From assembly GCF_015140455.1 (NCBI RefSeq), contig NZ_AP024094.1, positions 372,001 through 436,000 on the forward strand: 64,000 nt of DNA. Reading direction: 5' to 3'. The position numbers and the translations under genes are program-made. Position 1 is the first letter of the stretch, and the number at the start of each line of letters is the position of its first letter. The notes beneath the pieces are model-generated. The model was given only the letters and a program-made list of their open reading frames with translations, did not search any database and was not told where the DNA came from. This document shows, in pieces, positions 16,172-26,276 of the stretch. The stretch comes from Jeongeupia sp. HS-3 (GTDB lineage: Bacteria; Pseudomonadota; Gammaproteobacteria; Burkholderiales; Chitinibacteraceae).

Positions 16172-17191
16172 ATGCAATGGATCGATGTACGCAGTGACAC
16201 CGTCACCCAGCCGACCCCGGCAATGCGCGCGGCCATGGCCGATGCCGTCGTCGGCGACGACGTGTACGGCGACGATCCGACCGTCGCAGCGCTTGAAACC
16301 GCCGCCGCCGCCGCGCTGGGCAAAGACGCGGCGCTGTTCGTGCCCAGCGGCACTTTCGGCAACCAGCTCGCCTTGTTCACCCATTGCGAGCGCGGCGACG
16401 AAGTGATCGTGGCCGAGGACAGCCATATCGTCTGGCACGAAGTGGGCGGCGCGGCGATCATCGCCGGCGTCAACCTGCGCCCGGTGCTGCAGCTCAATGG
16501 CGACGCGGTACGCACGCGCATTCGCCCGGGCGGCGACATCCATTTGCCGCGCACCGGCCTCGTTTGCATCGAGAACGCCCGTGGCAATGGCAGCGTGATG
16601 CCGCTGGAGACGATGCGCGAGCTCTGGGACGTCGCCCAAGCCGCTGGTATTCCGGTACACCTCGACGGCGCACGGCTGTTCAACGCCGCGGCGGCGCTCG
16701 GCGTCGAAGCGCGCGAGCTGACGCAATACGCCGACAGCGTGATGTTCTGTTTATCCAAGGGGCTGGCGGCGCCGGTCGGCTCCATCCTCGCCGGCCCGGC
16801 GGACTTCATCGAACGCGCGCGGAAAAAGCGCAAGCTGATGGGCGGCGGGCTGCGTCAGGTCGGCGTGCTCGCCGCGCCGGGGCTGATTGCGCTGGACGAA
16901 ATGAGCTTGCGGCTGCATGACGACCACGCCAATGCCAGACTGCTGGCCGAGCTGCTCGAACAGCTACCGGGTGTGGTGGTGCACCGTGACCAGCTTGATA
17001 TCAATATGGTGTTTTTCGAGCTGCTCGATATCCATCTGGATGCCGACGCAGTGATTGCCAAAATGCTGGCGCAGGGCATCAAGGCCAATCTGCCTGAAGC
17101 CGGCGTCTGGCGTTTCGTCACCCACTGGCAGGTGGGCCGCAGCGAAGTCGAGCAAGTCGCCGCAGCCTTCGGCGCAGCGCTGCGCCGCTAA
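16172..17191 (+). CDS. ltaE: Low-specificity L-threonine aldolase
   Basis: 339 residues. It is a fold-type I PLP enzyme: N-terminal DVRSDTVTQPTPAMR, substrate-binding GDDVYGDDPTV, LFVPSGTFGNQLAL, HLDGARLFNAA with the PLP-contacting Asp, and the Schiff-base lysine in FCLSKGLAAPVGS. It cleaves L-threonine or L-allo-threonine to glycine and acetaldehyde. It lies between the DUF445 gene and def on the same strand, 42 bases before def. Confidence 0.95.
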   Translation: MQWIDVRSDTVTQPTPAMRAAMADAVVGDDVYGDDPTVAALETAAAAALGKDAALFVPSGTFGNQLALFTHCERGDEVIVAEDSHIVWHEVGGAAIIAGVNLRPVLQLNGDAVRTRIRPGGDIHLPRTGLVCIENARGNGSVMPLETMRELWDVAQAAGIPVHLDGARLFNAAAALGVEARELTQYADSVMFCLSKGLAAPVGSILAGPADFIERARKKRKLMGGGLRQVGVLAAPGLIALDEMSLRLHDDHANARLLAELLEQLPGVVVHRDQLDINMVFFELLDIHLDADAVIAKMLAQGIKANLPEAGVWRFVTHWQVGRSEVEQVAAAFGAALRR

Positions 17192-17233
17192 TCAGGCTGC
17201 GCAGCGCATTCAAGCAAATTCAGTGAGTGAAAA

Positions 17234-17770
17234 ATGGCGATTCGACCGGTTCTGAAAATGGGTACCCCAAGCCTGCTGCAGCAATCCGAGCCGGTGCAGG
17301 CTTTTGATACACCCGAGCTGCACGCGCTGATCGTCGACCTGTTCGACACCATGCACGCCACCGATGGCGTCGGCATCGCCGCGCCGCAGATCGGCATCAA
17401 CCTGCAGGTGGTGATCTTCGGTTTCGACGCCAACCCGCGCTATCCCCACGCTGCGCCGGTGCCGCCGACGGTGCTGATCAACCCAGTGATCACGCCGCTG
17501 TCCCAGGAACTGGAAGAGGGCTGGGAAGGCTGCCTCTCAGTCCCCGGCCTGCGCGGCGAAGTGCCGCGCTATACCCGGATCCGCTATCAGGGCTTCGATG
17601 CGCAGGGGCAGGTGATCGATCGCGAGGTGGATGGCTTTCATGCCCGCGTGGTGCAGCATGAATGCGACCACCTGTGGGGCATTCTCTACCCGCAGCGGAT
17701 TCGCGATATGACCCGGTTCGGGTATACCGATGTGCTGTTTCCGGGCTTGCCCGACACGCCGGATGAGTGA
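17234..17770 (+). CDS. def: Peptide deformylase
   Basis: 178 residues. All three deformylase motifs are present: GIAAPQIGI (motif 1), [11 protein letters not shown] with the metal-binding Cys (motif 2) and QHECDHLWG with the HExxH metal site (motif 3). It removes the formyl group from the initiator methionine of nascent proteins. The C-terminus is of the short Gram-negative type. It is not next to fmt here, so this may be a second, stand-alone copy; the rest of the genome would be needed to tell. Confidence 0.96.
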   Translation: MAIRPVLKMGTPSLLQQSEPVQAFDTPELHALIVDLFDTMHATDGVGIAAPQIGINLQVVIFGFDANPRYPHAAPVPPTVLINPVITPLSQELEEGWEGCLSVPGLRGEVPRYTRIRYQGFDAQGQVIDREVDGFHARVVQHECDHLWGILYPQRIRDMTRFGYTDVLFPGLPDTPDE

Positions 17771-18014
17771 GCTAGGCAAGGGGAAAGGCGCGCAGCGATT
17801 GCCTTGTTAAGCGAGAGACTGGCGTTAGCTCTAATGGCTGTTTTCGACTCGCCGGAGGCATTCGAGCTCGGTGTGTCGTGATTGGAATAACAGTAACGCA
17901 CCCGAAGCTGCTTGTTTTCCGAACATGGCCGCTCGTCACAACGGCTAGGGTAGATTCTCCCAGCTCCTACTATTAATGCTAACATTCAGTACCCCGGTTA
18001 CCTAAAAAAATATC

Positions 18015-19349
18015 ATGGCTGTTGGACTCAACAAATCAGAACTTACTGATGAAGCAAAGTTGACGGTGGCGCGTGATCCCCGCCTCTCTCCCGCCTTGCC
18101 GCCATCGAACACAAAGGTTTCCCTCAGCTATCCAGGTAAATTGTCTGAAAGCGATGTTCTCAAATCAGTATCGACCAGGTATAAGAAGCTAGATGGTTCT
18201 TCAATCATTGATGTAGATGGCATCGGTTCAAATGGTTTCGTATGGGCTGATAATTGGTTTGGCCTTCATTCTTTACTGAATACCAAGACGAAAGCACAAT
18301 TGATCTATCTTGATCCACCATATGCCACTGGGTATGACTTCCAATCACGGGGTCAAGAGCATGCATATAATGATTCACTTGGTGATGCCGCATATATTGA
18401 GTTCATGCGCCGACGGTTAATTTTGCTTCGGGAGCTGCTTGATGATACGGGCTCCATTTATGTTCACATTGGGCACCAGATGGTCTCCGAGCTCAAGATG
18501 CTCTTAGATGAAGTCTTCGGAAAACGCAATTTTAGAAATTTGATTTCTCGCAAAAAATGCAGCAGCAAAAACTTCACAAAGAATCAGTATTCAAATATGA
18601 ATGACTATGTGCTGTTCTATACGAAGTCTGCTAATTACATCTGGAACCGCCCTTCACAGAAACCTGATCCAGAGTGGATTGCCAAGGAATACTCTAAGGT
18701 TGATGAGAAAGGTCAATTCAAACTGGTGCCTATTCATGCTCCCGGCGTACGGCATGGCGAAACTGGGTCGGCTTGGCGGGGAATGATGCCGCCTCCGGGA
18801 AAACACTGGCAGTATCAACCATCCAAGCTTGATGAACTGGATGTGAAAGGGGAAATACACTGGTCGAAGACAGGAAATCCCCGCCGGAAGGTCTATCTGA
18901 CTGAAGATAAAAGCATCGGCTTGTCGGATTACTGGGATCAGTATAGAGATGCTCATCATCAGAGCATCTTGATAACTGGTTATCCAACAGAAAAAAACTT
19001 CGACATGCTTAAGATGATCGTCGGTGCAAGTAGCAATCCCGGCGATTTGGTAATCGACCCATTTTGTGGATCCGGATCAACACTACATGCCGCAGAAGCT
19101 CTTGGGCGCCGATGGATTGGAATCGATCAGTCGTTCCTTGCAGCAAAAACGGTAACGGAGCGGTTATTGCGTGGAAGAAAGCCGATGGGCGACTACGTCA
19201 AACGGGATGGGTCTCTTGATCTTTTCCCTCAAATAAGTGTTACCGCACAACATGAGAAAGCCGAAGCAAACTTCAACGTCTATCTTGATGATGAAATCGC
19301 TTCGGCGTATCCGACAGAGCTAAGTGAGCTGTCGGCGCTCCTGCGCTAA
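18015..19349 (+). CDS. Site-specific DNA methyltransferase (N6-adenine/N4-cytosine, beta-type order)
   Basis: 444 residues. The catalytic motif IV is LIYLDPPYATGYD (about residue 98) and the AdoMet-binding motif I comes later as DPFCGSGSTLHAAEALGRRW, so the motif order is IV-target domain-I, the beta class. The region between holds the likely target recognition domain. DPPY indicates an amino-methyltransferase. The gene is visibly richer in A and T and uses codons unlike its neighbours, suggesting horizontal transfer. It ends overlapping by four bases with the convergent gene at 19346-20233, the likely partner endonuclease. No clear ribosome site is seen before ATG 18015. Confidence 0.92.
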   Translation: MAVGLNKSELTDEAKLTVARDPRLSPALPPSNTKVSLSYPGKLSESDVLKSVSTRYKKLDGSSIIDVDGIGSNGFVWADNWFGLHSLLNTKTKAQLIYLDPPYATGYDFQSRGQEHAYNDSLGDAAYIEFMRRRLILLRELLDDTGSIYVHIGHQMVSELKMLLDEVFGKRNFRNLISRKKCSSKNFTKNQYSNMNDYVLFYTKSANYIWNRPSQKPDPEWIAKEYSKVDEKGQFKLVPIHAPGVRHGETGSAWRGMMPPPGKHWQYQPSKLDELDVKGEIHWSKTGNPRRKVYLTEDKSIGLSDYWDQYRDAHHQSILITGYPTEKNFDMLKMIVGASSNPGDLVIDPFCGSGSTLHAAEALGRRWIGIDQSFLAAKTVTERLLRGRKPMGDYVKRDGSLDLFPQISVTAQHEKAEANFNVYLDDEIASAYPTELSELSALLR

Positions 19350-20233
19350 ATATGCGATAGCCAGTCAGCGGTAATACGGGATGGAGCTGTCTTCATGGTG
19401 GTAACTCTTACGTTGCCGCTCCAAGAGCCATCAAGCTTGCATGCTTCCGCCCAAGTATCGTTGTGAATCAGGCCGGGCCCGTCTGCCAGGAAGAGCAGAC
19501 GGAACTTCTCACCGGTCGAGTTAAAGAGCTCCCTTGCTTTTCCAACCTTGTCAGAGTTTCCGCCAGTTCTGTCATCGGATTGTGCACCACCGCGAGTCGA
19601 GTCATAGCGGGCAAAGCCAATGGCACAGACCGTTTTGCTCTTAGCATTGCGGATGACGAAGTCGCAAGGGTAGCTGCCAGAATAGTTAGGGAACACACTT
19701 GACAACTCGATATCACGGCCTGCACCTCTCGGGCCTTCAATCGTAAAAATCCCATGGAAACTATTCTCAAACCAAGTAAAGAAGGCTTCCGTCAGAAAGT
19801 AGCCCAGCTGCCCTTTAGTGTCATATTCACCGATCAAAGCTGCTAAAGCTGCTTCTTGATCCTTGGTCAAGGAAGCCATCTGTTGCTGAAGTAAGTCAAC
19901 GCGCTTGAAAGTATGACCAAGCGATTGAATCAAACTGTTGGTTGACACTTTGGTTATTTTTTTGGCCATTTCGGTGTCGAGAACCGGAGACACGCACCGG
20001 CGGAACATTTTAAGCAATGACATTCGTTGGTTGGCTGTAAATGCTGACGAACGAATTCGACCGAGAAGTTCTTCCGTAGACTGTGACTCGGCAACTAGAG
20101 CTTTGAAGCGTGCGATGTCCTCAACGTACTTGATTTGGCACGAGTCCAAAATTTCGGGAAAGCGTATTGATGCATCAATAGCTGTGATAATTTTATTTGG
20201 CTCAGTAATCGACGCCAGGTACTTGACGGGCAT
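19346..20233 (-). CDS. Putative type II restriction endonuclease partner of the methyltransferase
   Basis: 295 residues from the ATG at 20233, chosen for the strong GAGGAGGA site six bases upstream; an open frame reaches a TTG at 20284. I do not recognise the family with certainty. The C-terminal half holds a possible nuclease core: GRDIELSSVFPNYSGSYPCD (acidic residues), FVIRNAKSKTVCAIGFARYD and a DSTRGGAQSDDRTGGN block. The assignment rests mainly on context: AT-rich composition shared with the methyltransferase and a convergent, four-base tail overlap, the layout typical of type II restriction-modification pairs. It could instead be another protein of the same mobile island. Confidence 0.65.
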   Translation of the reverse strand: MPVKYLASITEPNKIITAIDASIRFPEILDSCQIKYVEDIARFKALVAESQSTEELLGRIRSSAFTANQRMSLLKMFRRCVSPVLDTEMAKKITKVSTNSLIQSLGHTFKRVDLLQQQMASLTKDQEAALAALIGEYDTKGQLGYFLTEAFFTWFENSFHGIFTIEGPRGAGRDIELSSVFPNYSGSYPCDFVIRNAKSKTVCAIGFARYDSTRGGAQSDDRTGGNSDKVGKARELFNSTGEKFRLLFLADGPGLIHNDTWAEACKLDGSWSGNVRVTTMKTAPSRITADWLSHI

Positions 20234-20522
20234 GAGTTCCTCCTCTATGTGCTCGAGAGAGAGAAGGGTAACACATGTTTTCAAAGGGCTTCAGTAGAGC
20301 CAAAGCTGAGCTCCTTGAATAAGCATCAGCCCAATACATCTTGCAGAGACATCGTGCGGCAATCAGGTGATAGTGAACCACTTAGGTATCTGTAGGCGCT
20401 ATTAAAGTTTAGCGTTGGCCGAAAGCTTTCCATTCGCCTCGAATGCAGCGAATGACCACTTTTTTCCGAAGCGATCCATTGGAATAGCCCTGCATTTTTG
20501 GGCTTTGAAGGGCGAGATACGC

Positions 20523-21059
20523 TCAGCGCAGCCACCCCTCAATCTTGCCGATGATTTCCTTGTCGTCCGGTTCTGTCACCGAGCTGTATGCGGTCACCGT
20601 TTTGCCATCCGGGGCGATCAGGTATTTGTAGAAATTCCATTTCGGCGTGGTGCCGCTGGCCTTGATCAGGTCGCGAAAGAACGGATTGACGTCCTTACCC
20701 CATACCGCTGATTTCTCCATCATCGGGAACTGCACCATATAGGTCAGCCGGCAGAAGTCGCCGATTTCCTTGTTCGACTCAAGTTCCTGTTTGAAGTCGT
20801 TCGACGGGAAGCCGACCACCAGCAGGCCGCGATCCTTGTATTTGGCGCTGAGCTTTTCCAGCTTGTCGAACTGCGGCGCGAAGCCACACTTGCTCGCGGT
20901 GTTGACCACCAGCACCGGCTTGCCGGCGGCCTGGCACAGATCGAAGGGCTGGCCTTGCAGCGTTTTGAACTGGTGGTTGAGCAGCGGCGGGCAGGCAGCC
21001 AAACCAGGGGTAGCAAGAAAAGCGGTCAGGGCCGTTAAAACCAGGGTGAGCGCACGCAT
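20523..21059 (-). CDS. Periplasmic glutathione peroxidase-family protein
   Basis: 178 residues. A signal peptide (MRALTLVLTALTAFLATPGLA) precedes the thioredoxin-fold domain. The peroxidatic Cys58 is in VVNTASKCGFAPQFDKLE, and the catalytic Trp-Asn occur in KWNFYKYL. The usual FPCNQF motif is FPSNDF, so its Cys is missing and the enzyme is likely a one-Cys type at that position. It reduces hydroperoxides, here outside the cytoplasm. It is transcribed towards the restriction island and upstream of it lies the convergent-free 3' end of the ABC ATPase gene, 85 bases away. Confidence 0.93.
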   Translation of the reverse strand: MRALTLVLTALTAFLATPGLAACPPLLNHQFKTLQGQPFDLCQAAGKPVLVVNTASKCGFAPQFDKLEKLSAKYKDRGLLVVGFPSNDFKQELESNKEIGDFCRLTYMVQFPMMEKSAVWGKDVNPFFRDLIKASGTTPKWNFYKYLIAPDGKTVTAYSSVTEPDDKEIIGKIEGWLR

Positions 21060-21144
21060 GGCGAAATCTCCGGGAGGATGACATCAACGTACGCTGGCCT
21101 TGGTGCTCACGCAATCCTGGCCGGCGCAATGGCCGAAGCGGCGC

Positions 21145-22437
21145 TCAGTGTTCCTCTACCTCGGGCAGCTGGATCATCCCGGTGTGGTAGTTGTATTCGT
21201 AGACTTCGCCATAACGGCCCCACTCGATTACCACCTTGAGTACGCGCTCGGCTTCCTCGGCGTCGAGCGATTCGCGCAGCAGTTTGAGGAAGGGCTCTTC
21301 CCGTAGCTCGCCATCGGTTTCCTGTTGCAGGCTGTGGTGAATATGCGCCGCCAGCGGTACATGGGCGAGTAGCTGTTTGCCGAACAGTTGTTGGCGCGCG
21401 GTGTTGTCGGCGGCGACATATTCGTGCCCCAACGGGGTAACGACCGCATCGCCGTGTGCAAGCTGCAGCAGGCCAAACAGGTGCAGCGCTTCGGTCAACG
21501 GCAGCAGTTCGTCGTCGGTCAGCTCGGTTTCCTCGGCTAGCTTCGGCAGGTCGGCGCGGCCGTTGAACGGCGGCTCCATCAAGAGTTCGAGTACGCCCTC
21601 CATCCGGTGGATATCGGCCTCGGGCAGCCGGCTCGCCAGCGCCAGGCGGGCTTCCTCGGCGGTACGGCGAGGCGCCTTGGCGGTCATCAGTGCGTAGATC
21701 TGGTCGATCAGCGAGCGCACTTGCGGGCTGTCGGCATCACGCGGCCGTGGCAGCGGAATGCGCAACTCGGCGCGTACCCGACCGGGGTCGCTGGCGAAAA
21801 TCAGCACCCGGTCGGCCATCATCACCGCTTCCTCGATATTGTGCGAAACCACGAGAATGCCCTTCATCGGCGTGGTTTGACCTTCCCACAGCTCGAGCAT
21901 GTCGTCTCGCAATTGCTCGCCGGTCAGCACGTCGAGCGCCGAAAACGCTTCGTCCATCAGCAGCACATCGGGTTCCATCACCAGCGCGCGGGCGATGCCG
22001 ACACGCTGGCGCATGCCACCCGAGAGTTCGCGCGGCAGCGCGCCTTCAAAGCCCGAGAGGCCGATCATGTCGATCGCGGCCTCGGCGCGGCGTGCGCGTG
22101 CGGCGGCGGCAACGCCCTGTGCCTCAAGGCCGAGTTCGACGTTCTGCTGCACCGTCAGCCACGGAAACAGCGCGAACGACTGAAACACCATGCAGATGCC
22201 GCGTGCCGGACCATACAGCGGCTGGCCGCGATACCGCACCTCGCCGCCGTCGGCGTTGATCAGCCCGGCCATGATGCGCAACAGCGTCGATTTGCCCGAG
22301 CCCGACTGCCCCAGCAGGGCGACGATTTCGCCGTCGGCGAGTGTGAAGTCGACGCCGGACAGCACGGTGCGCGCGGCGCCGTCGGCCGAGCGGAACGACT
22401 TGCCGACGTTTTTCAGTTCGATCAGTTTTTCGGTCAT
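21145..22437 (-). CDS. ABC transporter ATPase, nitrate/sulfonate/taurine type, with C-terminal AAA-associated domain
   Basis: 430 residues. Residues 1-250 are a complete ABC ATPase: Walker [11 protein letters not shown]-loop [20 protein letters not shown], signature [15 protein letters not shown] and Walker [13 protein letters not shown]. The remaining ~150 residues, from about [20 protein letters not shown], form an extra winged-helix-like domain known as the ABC-transporter AAA-associated domain (PF09821 in my memory). It is the energy subunit for the double permease 12 bases upstream. The substrate is unknown; no binding-protein gene is next to it. Confidence 0.92.
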   Translation of the reverse strand: MTEKLIELKNVGKSFRSADGAARTVLSGVDFTLADGEIVALLGQSGSGKSTLLRIMAGLINADGGEVRYRGQPLYGPARGICMVFQSFALFPWLTVQQNVELGLEAQGVAAAARARRAEAAIDMIGLSGFEGALPRELSGGMRQRVGIARALVMEPDVLLMDEAFSALDVLTGEQLRDDMLELWEGQTTPMKGILVVSHNIEEAVMMADRVLIFASDPGRVRAELRIPLPRPRDADSPQVRSLIDQIYALMTAKAPRRTAEEARLALASRLPEADIHRMEGVLELLMEPPFNGRADLPKLAEETELTDDELLPLTEALHLFGLLQLAHGDAVVTPLGHEYVAADNTARQQLFGKQLLAHVPLAAHIHHSLQQETDGELREEPFLKLLRESLDAEEAERVLKVVIEWGRYGEVYEYNYHTGMIQLPEVEEH

Positions 22438-22449
22438 GGTCGTGAATTC

Positions 22450-24177
22450 TTAGAAATGCATTTTCGATTCGGCGATCCGGTACAGCCGGCGCCAGACGAA
22501 GTGGTTGAGGCTCATCACGAACACGCACATCACGCCGATGCCCAGCGCAATGCGCGGGAAGTCGCCGGCGGCGGTCATCTGCGCGATATAGCTGCCCAGG
22601 CCCTCGGCCTTGAGCGTCGTCGGCCCCCACGAGACGTATTCGGCGACGATGCTGGCGTTCCACGAACCGCCGCTGGCGGTGATCGCGCCGGTGACGAAGC
22701 TCGGGAATACCGCCGGCAGCAGGTAGCGCTTCCATTTGAGCCAGCCGGTCAGCCCGAGATTCTGCGCGGCATAGCGCAGCTCGGTCGGCACCGTCGAGGC
22801 GCCGGCGATGACGTTGAAGAGGATGTACCACTGGGTGCCGAGCACCATCAGCGGCGACAGCCAGATGTTCGGATTCAGGCCGAAATGCACGATGGCCATC
22901 ACCGCGATCGGAAACATCAGGTTGGCCGGGAAGGCGGCGAGGAACTGTGCGATCGCCTGCAAGCGGTCGGCCCAGCGCGGGTTCATGCCGATCCAGATAC
23001 CGATCGGCACCCAGACCAGCGCTGCCAGGCCGATCAGCAGCAGCACGCGGATCAGCGTGTAGAAGCCGAGCACGAACACCCGACCCACCTCGGCCCAGCC
23101 GACCTCGGCGTGGACGAAGCTGAACAACTGGTACGCGGCGAACAGCGCTAACGCGGCGATAAGCGCATCGACGGCGCGTGATTGCCATCCTGGCGCCGTC
23201 TGTTCGCGGGCAAGGATAGAGGTGCCATCATGGGTTTTACGAAACCAGGTGAAGCTGCGCTCGAACACCGCAACACCCGAGAGCGCCACCTTTTGCAATA
23301 CGTCGGTACGGCGGATCAGCGTCAGCAGCCACGAGGATTGGCCGGATTCGCTGCCGGTGGCTTCGAAGCGGAACTTGTCGGCCCAGGCGAGCAGCGGCCG
23401 GAAGAACAGCTGGTCGTACAGCAGAATGCCAAAACCCATCGCGGCAATCGCCCAGCCGATCGCGCTCAGATCTTGCGCCTGGATCGCCACGGCGATGTAG
23501 GAGCCGATGCCGGGCAGCTTGATGTCCTGCCCGGAGACCGAGATCGCTTCGGAGGCAACGACGAAAAACCAGCCGCCCGACATCGACATCATCATGTTCC
23601 ACAACAGCTGCGGCATCGCATAAGGCAGCTCCAGCCGCCAGAAGCGTTGCCAGCCCGAAAGCTGGAACACCCGCGCGGCTTCGGACAGCTCGCTGGGGAC
23701 TGTGCGCATCGATTGATAGAGCGAGAACGCCATATTCCACGCCTGCGACGTGAAGATGGCGAAAATCGCCGCGCATTCGACGCCGAACAGATTGCCGGGA
23801 AAGAGCGCAATGAAACCGGTGACGGTGATCGACAGAAAGCCCAGTACCGGGATCGACTGGAGGATGTCGAGCATCGGTACCAGCACCTTTTCACAGGCGC
23901 GGCTTTTAGCCGCCAGCGCGGCGAACACGAAGGCGAACAGCAAGGACGCTGCCAGTGCGATAAACATTCGCAAGGTGGTGCGCAGCAGGTAATAGGGCAG
24001 CGATTCCGGATCGAGCGAAATCGGCAAGACCGCGCCGAGCTGGTAGGGCGCGACCATCTGCCGCGCACCGTAGGCCAGCAGCACCAGCGCCGCGAGCACC
24101 AGCGGCAGCAGCACCCAATCCCAGCGGTTGCCGCCGGCGTCGACGACCTGGCGGGGGAAGTATTGAAAACGGATCAT
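22450..24177 (-). CDS. ABC transporter double permease (two fused permease domains)
   Basis: 575 residues, about twice a normal permease. Two binding-protein-dependent permease domains are visible, each with its EAA loop: VPSELSEAARVFQLSGWQRF in the first half and VPTELRYAAQNLGLTGWLKW in the second. This gives around twelve membrane helices in one chain, so it needs no separate second permease. It is the first gene of a two-gene unit with the ATPase at 21145-22437. The family is annotated nitrate/sulfonate/bicarbonate-like, but true substrates are mostly unknown. Its promoter must lie in 24178-24336. Confidence 0.92.
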   Translation of the reverse strand: MIRFQYFPRQVVDAGGNRWDWVLLPLVLAALVLLAYGARQMVAPYQLGAVLPISLDPESLPYYLLRTTLRMFIALAASLLFAFVFAALAAKSRACEKVLVPMLDILQSIPVLGFLSITVTGFIALFPGNLFGVECAAIFAIFTSQAWNMAFSLYQSMRTVPSELSEAARVFQLSGWQRFWRLELPYAMPQLLWNMMMSMSGGWFFVVASEAISVSGQDIKLPGIGSYIAVAIQAQDLSAIGWAIAAMGFGILLYDQLFFRPLLAWADKFRFEATGSESGQSSWLLTLIRRTDVLQKVALSGVAVFERSFTWFRKTHDGTSILAREQTAPGWQSRAVDALIAALALFAAYQLFSFVHAEVGWAEVGRVFVLGFYTLIRVLLLIGLAALVWVPIGIWIGMNPRWADRLQAIAQFLAAFPANLMFPIAVMAIVHFGLNPNIWLSPLMVLGTQWYILFNVIAGASTVPTELRYAAQNLGLTGWLKWKRYLLPAVFPSFVTGAITASGGSWNASIVAEYVSWGPTTLKAEGLGSYIAQMTAAGDFPRIALGIGVMCVFVMSLNHFVWRRLYRIAESKMHF

Positions 24178-24336
24178 CGGCGGTTCGGTGGGGTTCGTTA
24201 TGGCTCAGTATGGCCGAGCGGTACGGGTAGCGGCTATGCCTGCGCGTGATGTTAACGCGCGAAGGTCAAAACGGTTGTCCTGCGCGTGAGTGCATCGCCA
24301 CCTTACGCGCATTCTTTTGCCCGGCGATGACGAAAA

Positions 24337-24362
24337 AATACCGCATCCGGGGATGCGGTATT
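24337..24362 (-). terminator. Rho-independent terminator of the pyruvate dehydrogenase genes
   Basis: Twelve-base-pair perfect stem (AATACCGCATCC/GGATGCGGTATT) with a two-base core, followed on the minus strand by a T-run (TTTTTTCG). It lies 25 bases past the lpdA stop codon. Confidence 0.9.
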
Positions 24363-24386
24363 TGTACTGCGCGAGATCGGGATCGA

Positions 24387-26162
24387 TCAGCGCTTGCGTT
24401 GCGGCGGCAGGTCGGTGCAGACGCCCTTGGCGACTTCGGCTGCCATGCCGATCGATTCGCCCATGGTCGGGTGCGGGTGGATGGTCTTGCCGATATCCAC
24501 TGCATCCGCGCCCATTTCGATCGCGAGGCAGATCTCGCCGATCATGTCGCCCGCGTGCGGGCCGACGATGGCGCCGCCGATGATCTGGCCGTTGTCGGCG
24601 TCGAAAATCAGCTTGGTGAAGCCTTCGTCACGACCGTTGGCGATTGCGCGGCCCGAAGCGGCCCACGGGAACACGCCCTTGAGGATGGCCTTGCCGTCCT
24701 TCTTGGCCTGATCTTCGGTGATGCCGACCCATGCCACTTCCGGATCGGTATACGCGACGCCCGGAATCACCCGCGCGTCGAAGTAAGCCTTCTCGCCAAA
24801 CGCGTTCTCGGCGGCGACGTGCGCTTCGTGCACGGCCTTGTGTGCCAGCATCGGCTGGCCGACCAGATCGCCGATCGCGAAGATGTGCGGCACATTGGTG
24901 CGCTGCTGATTGTCGACGTTGATGAAACCACGCGGATCGACGATCACGCCGGCGTTTTCTGCGCCGATCTTCTTGCCGTTCGGCACGCGGCCGGTGGCGT
25001 GCAGCACCAGATCGTAACGGACCGGATCCTTCGGCGCCTTCTCGCCTTCGAACGTCGCCCAGATGCCGTCGTCCTTGGCTTCGAGCGCCACGGTCTTGGT
25101 ATTGAGCATGATGTTGTCGAAGCGATGGGCGTTCCACTTTTCCCAGACCTTGACGAGGTCACGGTCGGCGCCCTGCATCAGGCCGTCGGTCATTTCGACC
25201 ACGTCCAGACGCGAACCGAGCGTCGAGTAGACGGTTCCCATTTCCAGACCGATGATGCCGCCACCCAGAATCAGCATCTTGCCCGGCACCGATGCCAGTT
25301 CCAGCGCGCCGGTCGAATCGACCACGCGTGGATCATCCGGCACGAATGGCAGCTTGAACACCGACGAGCCGACCGCAATGATCGCGGTCTTGAACTTGAC
25401 GATCTTCTTCTCGCCGGTCAGTTCCTTGCCCGCGCCCGAAGTCAGCTGCACTTCGATATGGTGCGGATCGATGAAGGTACCGACGCCACGCACGGTTTCC
25501 ACCTTGCGTGCCTTGGCCATGCCGGCGAGACCGCCGGTGAGCTTGCCAATGACCTTTTCCTTGTAGCCGCGCAGCGCGTCGATGTCGATTTCCGGCGCGC
25601 CGAACTTGATGCCGTTTTCGGCCAGGTGGGCGACTTCATCGATCACAAACGCGTTGTGCAGCAGCGCCTTGGACGGAATGCAGCCGACATTGAGGCAGAC
25701 ACCGCCCAATGTTGCGAAACGCTCGATGATGACCGTCTTCATGCCGAGGTCGGCCGAGCGGAACGCCGCCGAGTAACCGCCTGGGCCGCCGCCGAGCACC
25801 ATCATGTCGCACTCGATATCGGCCGCGCCGCTGTGGCTGCCGGCTTGCGGTGCCGCGACCGGCGAAGGAGCGGGGGCCGCAGCAGGAGCAGGCGCTGCAG
25901 CGGGTGCAGGCGCCGCTGCGCCGGCAGCGGTTTCGATCACGACGACGAGGCCGCCTTCGGAGATCTTGTCGCCGACCTTGACCTTCACTTCCTTGACCAC
26001 GCCGGCGTGCGTTGCCGGCACTTCCATCGTGGCCTTGTCGGTTTCCAGCGCAATCAGGCTGTCTTCGACGGCGACGGTGTCGCCGACCTTGACGAATACT
26101 TCGATGATGTCGACGTTGTCGTGACCGCCGATATCGGGAACCTTGAGTTCAATCGTGCTCAT
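24387..26162 (-). CDS. lpdA: Dihydrolipoyl dehydrogenase (E3) with N-terminal lipoyl domain
   Basis: 591 residues from ATG 26162 (GGA site upstream); the frame continues to 26222 without support. The first ~80 residues are a lipoyl domain with the lipoylated Lys in [10 protein letters not shown], then an Ala/Pro-rich flexible linker, then the flavoprotein: [17 protein letters not shown] (FAD), the redox disulfide [15 protein letters not shown], a second NAD-binding [10 protein letters not shown], and the catalytic HPHPTMGES at the C-terminus. It reoxidises the dihydrolipoamide of the pyruvate dehydrogenase complex. E3 with its own lipoyl domain is known from Neisseria and relatives. It is the last gene of aceE-aceF-lpdA. 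Confidence 0.97.
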   Translation of the reverse strand: MSTIELKVPDIGGHDNVDIIEVFVKVGDTVAVEDSLIALETDKATMEVPATHAGVVKEVKVKVGDKISEGGLVVVIETAAGAAAPAPAAAPAPAAAPAPSPVAAPQAGSHSGAADIECDMMVLGGGPGGYSAAFRSADLGMKTVIIERFATLGGVCLNVGCIPSKALLHNAFVIDEVAHLAENGIKFGAPEIDIDALRGYKEKVIGKLTGGLAGMAKARKVETVRGVGTFIDPHHIEVQLTSGAGKELTGEKKIVKFKTAIIAVGSSVFKLPFVPDDPRVVDSTGALELASVPGKMLILGGGIIGLEMGTVYSTLGSRLDVVEMTDGLMQGADRDLVKVWEKWNAHRFDNIMLNTKTVALEAKDDGIWATFEGEKAPKDPVRYDLVLHATGRVPNGKKIGAENAGVIVDPRGFINVDNQQRTNVPHIFAIGDLVGQPMLAHKAVHEAHVAAENAFGEKAYFDARVIPGVAYTDPEVAWVGITEDQAKKDGKAILKGVFPWAASGRAIANGRDEGFTKLIFDADNGQIIGGAIVGPHAGDMIGEICLAIEMGADAVDIGKTIHPHPTMGESIGMAAEVAKGVCTDLPPQRKR

Positions 26163-26181
26163 GGTTGTTTCCAATGTGTAG

Positions 26182-26213
26182 GGCGGATTAGCCCGATCAG
26201 GGCGTAATCCGCC
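26182..26213. repeat. REP-like palindrome between aceF and lpdA
   Basis: Perfect nine-base arms GGCGGATTA and TAATCCGCC enclose a second stem GCCC/GGGC with a GATCA loop. Units of the form GGGCGGATTA...TAATCCGCC occur as dispersed repeats in many proteobacterial genomes (recall, not checked). Here it sits in the leader of lpdA within the operon. Confidence 0.6.
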
Positions 26214-26276
26214 GTTGCGCATTCGGTGACCGGGGACGCGGCGCTTTGCGCGATCACCCGGTCGACCCAGCAGGAC

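Noticed and set aside
20326-20535. A 69-codon minus-strand frame between the restriction gene and the glutathione peroxidase
   Set aside because: It overlaps the 3' end of the peroxidase gene, has no ribosome site or recognisable domain, and is most likely chance.
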